From an uncultured Chloroflexota bacterium (GTDB taxonomy: Bacteria > Chloroflexota > Anaerolineae > Aggregatilineales > Phototrophicaceae), in contig CALBRY010000359.1 of assembly GCA_937927665.1 (NCBI GenBank), positions 1 through 5,233 of the forward strand: DNA of 5,233 nucleotides, given 5' to 3'. A model generated the notes under the pieces. It saw nothing but the letters and a program-made list of their open reading frames with translations. It was not told the origin of the DNA and searched no databases. A program made the position numbers and the translations under genes. Position 1 is the stretch's first letter, and each line of letters begins with the position of its first letter. Shown here piece by piece: positions 1 through 5,233 of this stretch.

Positions 1-1
1 T

Positions 2-1645
2 GATCGAATGCTTGGGTTGATCGCGCTCTACGGCGGATTGTATCTCTTGTTCGCGGCGGCAGTGTTCGGCTTCATCTACTGCGCGGGTACGCTCGGTCAA
101 ACGGTGCAGTACGATTTGCGTAAGCGGCTGTTCAGTCACATGCAAAACCTGTCGCTGTCGTACTACGACAAGACGCCGATCGGCTGGATGATGTCACGCG
201 TAACCAGTGACAGCGAACGTATCGCTGAATTGGTGACATGGGGACTGCTCGATGTCACATGGGCGTGCATGATCATCCTGACGGCAAGCGTGTTTATGCT
301 CACGATCAACTGGCAGCTTACGCTGTTGATCCTGATCATGATCCCGGTCTTGATCGTGGTTGCGGGCTGGTTTCAGGTGCGAATTCTCGTGAATTACCGC
401 GAGAGCCGCAAAATGAACTCGCAGATCACCGCGAATTACAACGAGACGATCAACGGGGTGCGCGTCGTGAAGGCGCTCAACCGTCAGGATAAGAATCTCG
501 AAGAATTCGCCGTACTTACCGGGAGAATGCGCGGCGCATCGTATAAGGCAGCGTGGTATTCGGCTCTCTTCCTTCCGGCGGTGCAGTTGATCAGCGCATT
601 CGGAGTGGCGGCGGTCGCGCTCGGCGGCGGTTTGCAGGTCGAAAGCGGTACGATGACGGTTGGCGCGATTGGCGCGTTCGTCTCGTACATCACATTCATG
701 ATGTGGCCCATTTCCGATATGGCGCGCGTGTACGCTTCGATGCAGCACGCGATCGCCTCGGCGGAGCGCTCGTTCTCCCTGCTGGATACACCAGCGGAGA
801 TCGTAAATCGACCGGATGCGGTCGCGGCAGACACGATCCGAGGGGATATCACATTTGAAAATGTGACGTTCTACTACGAGCCCGATAAACCGGTTCTCAC
901 CGACTTTAACCTGCGTGTGAAACAGGGCGAGGTTATCGCGTTAGTGGGAGCGACAGGCAGCGGTAAAAGCACGATCGTCAACTTGATCTGCCGCTTCTAT
1001 GAACCGCGCCAAGGCGTGATACGGATCGGCGGACAGGATTACACCCATCTCACGCTGGAGTCGATTCAGTCGCGGATCGGTGTGGTTTTGCAGACGCCGC
1101 ATCTGTTCAGCGGTACGATCCGCGAGAACATTCGTTATGGCAGACTCGAAGCGACCGATGCGGAAGTCGAATCGGCGGCACGGACAGCCGGGGCGGACTC
1201 GTTCGTCACAGCGCTGGAACAGGGCTATGATACCGAAGTCGGCGAGGGTGGTATCCTGCTCTCGGTCGGACAAAAGCAGTTGATCAGTTTGGCGCGCGCG
1301 GTACTTGCTGACCCGGAAATTCTGGTGATGGACGAAGCGACAAGCTCGGTTGACACGATCACAGAGGATTTGATCCAGCGCGGCATGGAAGTTCTGATGG
1401 ATGGACGCACCACATTTGTGATCGCCCATCGTCTGAGTACCATCAAACGCGCCGATCGGATTCTGGTGATCGAGAAGGGGCGAATCATGGAGCAGGGAAC
1501 ACATGCCGAACTGATTCACCAGAAGGGGCATTACTACGATCTGTATACGCGGCAGTTCCGTCAGGAGCGCGAAGCAGTCTACAACCCCTATCTTGATCAG
1601 CCTGCTGCCTCGGAGTCAGAACCCGTTCCAACGTTCGACAAGTAA
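2..1645 (+). CDS. ABC exporter half-transporter, fused permease and ATPase (5'-truncated)
   Basis: This encodes a type-1 ABC exporter subunit of the multidrug/lipid class, which uses ATP to move a substrate across the cytoplasmic membrane. The frame is open to the left edge, so the ATG at 8 is probably internal; about 60-90 residues including the first membrane helix are missing (inference from usual lengths near 600). Numbering from that ATG, membrane segments lie near residues 3-25, 84-100, 103-124, 183-207 and 217-235, with the coupling motif YYDKTPIGWMMSR at 52-64. The ATPase domain is complete: A-loop Tyr near 289-290, Walker A GATGSGKST 314-322, Q-loop Gln362, signature LSVGQ 418-422, Walker B ending Asp442 with catalytic Glu443, D-loop SSVD 446-449 and switch His474. 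Every catalytic residue is canonical, so this would be a competent site even if paired with a degenerate partner. Such subunits often come in tandem pairs; because a terminator follows, a partner would lie upstream. Substrate cannot be told from sequence. Confidence 0.95.
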   Translation, partial: DRMLGLIALYGGLYLLFAAAVFGFIYCAGTLGQTVQYDLRKRLFSHMQNLSLSYYDKTPIGWMMSRVTSDSERIAELVTWGLLDVTWACMIILTASVFMLTINWQLTLLILIMIPVLIVVAGWFQVRILVNYRESRKMNSQITANYNETINGVRVVKALNRQDKNLEEFAVLTGRMRGASYKAAWYSALFLPAVQLISAFGVAAVALGGGLQVESGTMTVGAIGAFVSYITFMMWPISDMARVYASMQHAIASAERSFSLLDTPAEIVNRPDAVAADTIRGDITFENVTFYYEPDKPVLTDFNLRVKQGEVIALVGATGSGKSTIVNLICRFYEPRQGVIRIGGQDYTHLTLESIQSRIGVVLQTPHLFSGTIRENIRYGRLEATDAEVESAARTAGADSFVTALEQGYDTEVGEGGILLSVGQKQLISLARAVLADPEILVMDEATSSVDTITEDLIQRGMEVLMDGRTTFVIAHRLSTIKRADRILVIEKGRIMEQGTHAELIHQKGHYYDLYTRQFRQEREAVYNPYLDQPAASESEPVPTFDK

Positions 1646-1674
1646 CCCCGACGTTTCTACGTTTTACACCCTAT

Positions 1675-1711
1675 CAACACTGGCGCGGCGACACCGCGCC
1701 AGTGTTGTTTT
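1675..1711 (+). terminator. Rho-independent terminator of the ABC exporter gene
   Basis: A perfect 14-bp inverted repeat runs 1675-1688 (CAACACTGGCGCGG) and 1694-1707 (CCGCGCCAGTGTTG) with a 5-nt loop CGACA, followed directly by TTTT at 1708-1711. It starts 29 bp after the ABC stop codon. The stem is GC-rich at the loop end. The T-run is short but sits immediately after the stem. On the opposite strand no T-run follows, so it should act for + transcription only. Confidence 0.85.
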
Positions 1712-1725
1712 CTGCACCGCGCCAG
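1692..1725 (+). repeat. Direct repeat CACCGCGCCAG, two copies 23 bp apart
   Basis: CACCGCGCCAG occurs at 1692-1702, mostly in the right arm of the terminator, and again at 1715-1725, just before the TATAAT box. The inverted form CTGGCGCGG is the left terminator arm at 1680-1688, and the core GGCGCGG recurs at 1771-1777 over the ribosome-binding site. The second direct copy lies in the promoter spacer, where a repressor site could sit or from which an alternative hairpin could form. One chance-like copy of CCGCGCCAG also occurs inside the oxidoreductase gene (4998-5006), so function is unproven. Confidence 0.5.
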
Positions 1726-1731
1726 ACTCAG

Positions 1732-1737
1732 TATAAT
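1732..1737 (+). promoter_or_regulatory. Promoter -10 box for the 881-residue protein gene
   Basis: A perfect TATAAT hexamer sits 42 bp before ATG 1780. The purine A1745 is a likely transcription start, giving a leader of about 35 nt. No good -35 match is present: the 16-18 bp spacing points into TTTTCTGC at 1708-1715, which shares only two or so bases with TTGACA, and there is no extended -10 TG. An activator or a different sigma preference may be needed. The -35 position coincides with the T-run of the upstream terminator, so the two elements are packed back to back. Confidence 0.6.
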
Positions 1738-1768
1738 TCGCTCCAACAATCCGTGAGATCGTTCAACC

Positions 1769-1772
1769 GAGG
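1769..1772 (+). promoter_or_regulatory. Shine-Dalgarno that sets the start at ATG 1780
   Basis: GAGG at 1769-1772 lies 7 nt before ATG 1780, the normal spacing. This decides the start against the longer in-frame GTG at 1702. That GTG lies inside the terminator stem, upstream of the TATAAT box, and has no comparable ribosome-binding site. The GAGG overlaps a GGCGCGG element (1771-1777) that is complementary to two CCGCGCC copies upstream. Confidence 0.75.
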
Positions 1773-1779
1773 CGCGGCA

Positions 1780-4425
1780 ATGGAGTCTCTACAAGTTGCG
1801 AGGTATCCGCTGGCGAAAGATGGTGTGATCCGTCACTGGCTGGCACGAGACGCAAAAACAGAACGACTCGATCAACTCGACCAAGTCATCGCGCCAACAG
1901 GCGATCCGTTTGAACCCTACGGGCGCGCATGGATCACCAATGCGCCGATGTCACTCCACTTGAAGAAGCAAATTCACGATCACCTACAGCCGTTCGGCTG
2001 GCAGCCTGAGCCGCGCCCGTTTCATCTTCAAGAAACGCCGCTCGGACGATGGGATTACCGCCGCGTCTACGACGACCGCACGATCGATTTCAACCGTTTC
2101 AATTTTACCCCCGCGTTAATGCGCGGCTGGACGTACTGCGCCCTCGAAGTCGATGCAGCTAAATCGGTTGCAGCACATCTGTACACTGTTAGCCCGACGC
2201 AGGTATGGCTGAATGGCGCGCTTGCGTTTCAATATGAAGCGAGCGTCGGCTATGTTCACCCGGAAACACACGATCTATGTCTGAATTTGCAAGCAGGCAT
2301 GAATGATCTGTTTTTATATGGCGCGATCACGGGCTGGCGCGAAGCGCGGATCGCCCTCGGCTTGACGATCGAAACAGAGAACGCGCTTCACGAATGTATC
2401 CCGATCGGGTCAATCGATCCGGCACGCTGGCACGCCGCCGAGGCAGGCTTAGATCAGATCGTAATCCGTCAATTTGCGTTTCCAACGCTGCCGGGCAAAG
2501 TAAGTCTGGGCGAAAAAGCCGCCGCCCCATTTGATTTCACCGTGACGATCGAAATGCCAATCCCGGATACGCCTTGGGCAAAGCTGCTGAATCTCAAGCT
2601 CCCGCGTGAAGAAAAGCGGCTCGTGCTGCACCCCGGTGAAAGCGGTGAGCTGCCGATCACCGATGCTCTGCTAGAGGCAATGGCAAGCCTTCCCGGTGAA
2701 AATCACCTCGAAATGACCATTCGCCCATCCGATGGCACGCCTCTGACAGCCTTCCGCGAAATCTGGGCGAGCAAAAGCATTTTCCAAGACCTGCCGTACA
2801 GCACCTATGACGATCGCAAGCGCGAAGCACTCGATCATGTGGCGCGGATGCCGGGTGACGTGATGGCGACCATGTGTGCTGTCGCCAGCGGACACGCTGA
2901 TCACCTTGATGCGGACGCGATCGCGCTTGCGTGTGAATTCATGGAAGAGCGCCGCGACTGCGCCGATTTTTACGCGGTCAGCTTGATCGCGCTCATGCAC
3001 ACCTTCGGCGGCACATCTGCCCTACGCCCCGCAGAACAAGAACGTATCGAAAATGCGTTCCGGGGATTCAAATACTGGATCGAAGAATCCGGCGTCGATG
3101 CGATGTGTTACTTCACCGAAAATCATCAAATCCTGTTTCATGTGACATCGATTTTGGCGGCGCAGTACTGGCAAGACTGGACGTTCAGCAGCGGTGCGAC
3201 TGCTGCCGAACTCAATGCGCGTGCCGCACACGATGCCGAAGCGTGGATTCGGCGGCGGCTGCGCGGCAGTTTCAGCGAGTGGGATTCGAATGCATATATG
3301 GCGCTCGATGCATTCGCGCTGCTCGTTCTAAACGAGTTTGGCAGCGATGAACGCTTGAACACGATGGCGAGGGCGCTGCTCGACAAGATTTTCTTTTTGA
3401 TTGCATGCCAATCCTACCGGGGATCGCATGGCAGCACGCACGGGCGCTGCTACGTGAGCGGACTCAAATCATCGCGCTTTGAAAATACATCGAGTATGCA
3501 GCGGATTGCATGGGGAATGGGCATTTTTAACGGCGAAACGCGCACGACAGGGATGCTGGCACTAGCGAAAAAATACCGCGTGCCGGAAGTCATCCAGCGG
3601 ATCGGCGCACACCTGCCCGCCGCGCTGGTCACACGGGCGCGATCGTCCGCCGATTATCTGCCGCGTCATGATCTCAAAACGGGCGAATGGGACGCGCGCA
3701 CGATCACCCGCCGCACACCTGACTATATGCTCTCCGCGTGCGTGGATCACCGCCCCGGTGAAACGGGTATTCAAGAGCATCTGTGGCAGGCGACCTTTAG
3801 CCCGGAAGCAGTCATTTTTACAACCTATCCGGGCAACGATCAAGAACATGGCAACGCCCGCCCGAATTTCTGGGCAGGTTCGGTTGAACTTCCTCGTGTC
3901 GCCATGCACGATAAGACCGTGATCTGTATCTACCACCTCAAGCCGCATGTGGGATTAGGTTTGAGTCACGCTTATTTTCCCACCGCCCATTTTGATGAGT
4001 GGCGTATTGACGGACAGTGGGCATTCGCGCGCCATGGTGAAGGCTATCTCGCGCTTTGGAGCGATGGTTATCTTCACCTCACCCTCACAGGCGCACACGC
4101 GATGCAGGAACTCCGCAGTTCAGGCGGCGGGAATGTCTGGATCGCCCACATCGGCAGCGCCGCCGAAAACAGAAGCTTTCATCACTTCTGTGATGATGTA
4201 CTGCGTACCGCACCGCTCGTTGAAAACGGTCGCGCAGCTTGTATTGCCCCATCGGGTGATGCACTGGCATTCGGTTGGAAAGGTGATCTCATCGTCAACG
4301 GAGTCAGCGTGTCTTGGGCGGATTTCCCGCATTATGAAAACCTGTACACACACACGCCGATGGGCGCGGACTCCATGACGATTACACACGACGGACTGAC
4401 TCACACGATTACGCTGAACCCGTAA
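1780..4425 (+). CDS. Large uncharacterised protein, possible alpha/alpha-toroid carbohydrate-active enzyme (881 residues)
   Basis: I do not recognise a named family. What can be seen: it begins MESLQVARYPLAKDG, with no signal peptide or membrane helix, so it is probably cytoplasmic. Residues about 110-200 look beta-rich and contain TQVWLNG (140-146), a pattern typical of jelly-roll sugar-binding or accessory domains. Residues about 345-625 are mostly helical and carry the conserved-looking motifs TENHQILFH (446-454), SEWDSNAY (499-506) and RGSHGSTHGRCYVSG (547-561), rich in Asn, His, Arg and Tyr. Residues about 640-880 are beta-rich, with QEHLWQATF (665-673) and RPNFWAGSVELPRV (694-707). A helical barrel followed by a beta-sheet domain, with Asn/His/Tyr/Arg candidates, resembles the polysaccharide lyases of the heparinase/chondroitinase type (PL8/PL12/PL15/PL17/PL21). 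That is a fold-level inference only; a glycoside hydrolase or a non-catalytic protein is also possible. It has its own promoter and SD. The frame is intact and its 3' end overlaps the convergent oxidoreductase gene by 17 bp. Confidence 0.9.
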   Translation: MESLQVARYPLAKDGVIRHWLARDAKTERLDQLDQVIAPTGDPFEPYGRAWITNAPMSLHLKKQIHDHLQPFGWQPEPRPFHLQETPLGRWDYRRVYDDRTIDFNRFNFTPALMRGWTYCALEVDAAKSVAAHLYTVSPTQVWLNGALAFQYEASVGYVHPETHDLCLNLQAGMNDLFLYGAITGWREARIALGLTIETENALHECIPIGSIDPARWHAAEAGLDQIVIRQFAFPTLPGKVSLGEKAAAPFDFTVTIEMPIPDTPWAKLLNLKLPREEKRLVLHPGESGELPITDALLEAMASLPGENHLEMTIRPSDGTPLTAFREIWASKSIFQDLPYSTYDDRKREALDHVARMPGDVMATMCAVASGHADHLDADAIALACEFMEERRDCADFYAVSLIALMHTFGGTSALRPAEQERIENAFRGFKYWIEESGVDAMCYFTENHQILFHVTSILAAQYWQDWTFSSGATAAELNARAAHDAEAWIRRRLRGSFSEWDSNAYMALDAFALLVLNEFGSDERLNTMARALLDKIFFLIACQSYRGSHGSTHGRCYVSGLKSSRFENTSSMQRIAWGMGIFNGETRTTGMLALAKKYRVPEVIQRIGAHLPAALVTRARSSADYLPRHDLKTGEWDARTITRRTPDYMLSACVDHRPGETGIQEHLWQATFSPEAVIFTTYPGNDQEHGNARPNFWAGSVELPRVAMHDKTVICIYHLKPHVGLGLSHAYFPTAHFDEWRIDGQWAFARHGEGYLALWSDGYLHLTLTGAHAMQELRSSGGGNVWIAHIGSAAENRSFHHFCDDVLRTAPLVENGRAACIAPSGDALAFGWKGDLIVNGVSVSWADFPHYENLYTHTPMGADSMTITHDGLTHTITLNP

Positions 4426-5233
4426 ACCGCCGCCCATCTCCATTCAGCGCCGTGTAAAACGGATCGCCGGGAATAATTGAACCGCGCTGCACGATATCGC
4501 CCGTAAAAGCCGATTTGTACAGCGCGGTCACAAATTCGAGTATCCGCCGCGATTCCGCCCCCGTTGTTACAGGGCGCTCACCAGCAGATAAACGATCCAG
4601 AAGATCGCGATAGGCGGCATAATGCCCGCTCCGCATCGTGTCGGATGGTGACTGCCAGCGCGTCAGCGAATCGGCAAACGGGGAATTCTCAAACGTGCTA
4701 AAGCGCCAATTGGCATTTTCATAATGGTAGAGTGCCGTCACCTCAACCGCTGCACGCTGGAAATCGAGCCGCAGATATGTTTCTTGTCGTGGCGAAACCA
4801 CGCTGTTAACGATGCTTCCCATCGCGCCATTTTCGAAACGCACGATCGCCATCGAGACATCATCGATCTCGATCTGATGATCCAGCACACTGGCGGCGGC
4901 GCGCACATCCGACCATTCGCCGTAAAGCCACAAAAATAAGTCCATCAAGTGGATTCCGTGACCGAGGGTGACGCCGCCGCGCTCATTATCCCATCGTCCG
5001 CGCCAGTTCACCGCGTAATACGATGGCGCGCGATACCAGAGCGTATTGCACACGCCAACCAGCGGGCGACCGAGTTCACCGCTGTTGATCAACTGATAGA
5101 TATGCTTTCCCATCGCGCCGAATCGCCATTGCAGAACTACCGCCGTCCATTTTCCGGTTTCCGCTTCGACTGCGCTCACACGATCAAATTCCGCCAGCGA
5201 TCCAACCAGCGGCTTTTCACACCACACATGCGC
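4409..5233 (-). CDS. Gfo/Idh/MocA-family NAD(P)-dependent oxidoreductase (5'-truncated)
   Basis: Members of this family oxidise or reduce sugars, inositols and related polyols using a tightly bound or exchangeable NAD(P). The gene runs right to left and stays open to the right edge; the first visible residues are AHVWCEKPL, the end of the Rossmann domain with the family's EKP motif. The N-terminal nucleotide-binding part (about 90 residues, with GxGxxG) is therefore outside the window. The GTG at 5227 is an internal Val, not a start. Counting that Val as residue 1, the catalytic Lys is residue 5. The C-terminal alpha/beta domain follows, with WRFGAMGKHIYQLINSGELG (34-53) and the active-site stretch GGVTLGHGIHLMDLFLWLYG (84-103), holding His93. 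The usual Asp four residues before that His is Gly89. The C-terminus is complete, ending RRFTGSA, and overlaps the convergent large gene by 17 bp. Substrate cannot be assigned; a sugar derivative is likely from the family and neighbourhood. Confidence 0.93.
   Translation of the reverse strand, partial: AHVWCEKPLVGSLAEFDRVSAVEAETGKWTAVVLQWRFGAMGKHIYQLINSGELGRPLVGVCNTLWYRAPSYYAVNWRGRWDNERGGVTLGHGIHLMDLFLWLYGEWSDVRAAASVLDHQIEIDDVSMAIVRFENGAMGSIVNSVVSPRQETYLRLDFQRAAVEVTALYHYENANWRFSTFENSPFADSLTRWQSPSDTMRSGHYAAYRDLLDRLSAGERPVTTGAESRRILEFVTALYKSAFTGDIVQRGSIIPGDPFYTALNGDGRRFTGSA

Noticed and set aside
8..10. ATG at the left edge as the true start of the ABC gene
   Set aside because: The frame is open to the window edge, no upstream SD can be seen, and the product would lack the first membrane helix expected for the family.
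194..748. Open - strand frame of 184 codons opposite the ABC membrane domain
   Set aside because: The product is His/Arg/Asp-rich with no domain and no ribosome-binding site; the + frame has clear family motifs.
941..1531. Long open frame on the - strand, 196 codons, inside the ABC gene
   Set aside because: It lies opposite the conserved ATPase domain, has a low-complexity composition with no recognisable domain, and is explained as a shadow of the GC-rich coding frame.
4343..4355. Short alternating AC run in the large gene's 3' end
   Set aside because: About five dinucleotide units, in frame and coding for a Tyr-Thr-His-Thr stretch; ordinary length for chance.
4120..4443. Open - strand frame of 107 codons near the end of the large gene
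   Set aside because: It overlaps two well-supported genes and shows no motif or start signal of its own.
4450..4462. Small inverted repeat CCGT/ACGG just past the large gene's stop, a possible terminator
   Set aside because: The stem is only 4 bp and no T-run follows; too weak to call.
1..5233. CRISPR arrays, tRNA or rRNA genes, insertion sequences, attachment sites
   Set aside because: No regularly spaced repeats, cloverleaf-like sequence, transposase or terminal inverted repeats were seen; almost the whole window is coding.

Overview
This is a bacterial window holding three protein genes: an ABC exporter half-transporter cut by the left edge (+), a complete large protein of unknown function (+), and a Gfo/Idh/MocA-family oxidoreductase cut by the right edge (-). 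Base composition looks moderately GC-rich by eye (mid-50s percent). The ABC and oxidoreductase sequences have the flavour of Chloroflexota (Anaerolineae-like) or related Gram-positive-type soil and environmental bacteria. That placement is an impression from motif style, not a search result. There is no sign of phage, transposon, integron or CRISPR content.

Layout. At 2-1645 lies most of a type-1 ABC exporter with a fused transmembrane and ATPase domain; only the extreme N-terminus is missing. The 134-bp gap at 1646-1779 is tightly packed. It holds a perfect 14-bp stem terminator for the ABC gene, then a TATAAT -10 element, then a GAGG Shine-Dalgarno that fixes the start of the next gene at ATG 1780. 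The gene at 1780-4425 encodes an 881-residue protein without a signal peptide. I read it as an N-terminal beta-sandwich-like region, a central helical region with an ENH motif and a His/Arg/Tyr-rich motif, and a C-terminal beta-rich region. This architecture recalls the alpha/alpha-toroid polysaccharide lyases, but I cannot assign it to a named family. On the opposite strand, 4409-5233 encodes the C-terminal three quarters of an NAD(P)-dependent sugar dehydrogenase-type oxidoreductase. It converges on the large gene and overlaps its end by 17 bp.

How they may work together: the ABC gene ends at a strong terminator and the next gene has its own promoter, so those two are probably separate transcription units. 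The large protein and the oxidoreductase are both plausible intracellular carbohydrate enzymes, which makes a sugar-catabolism neighbourhood reasonable. Being convergent, they are not in one operon. The most interesting items are the uncharacterised 881-residue protein, the repeated CCGCGCC/GGCGCGG elements around its promoter and ribosome-binding site, the non-canonical active-site position in the oxidoreductase, and a strong excess of GATC/CGATCG throughout the window.
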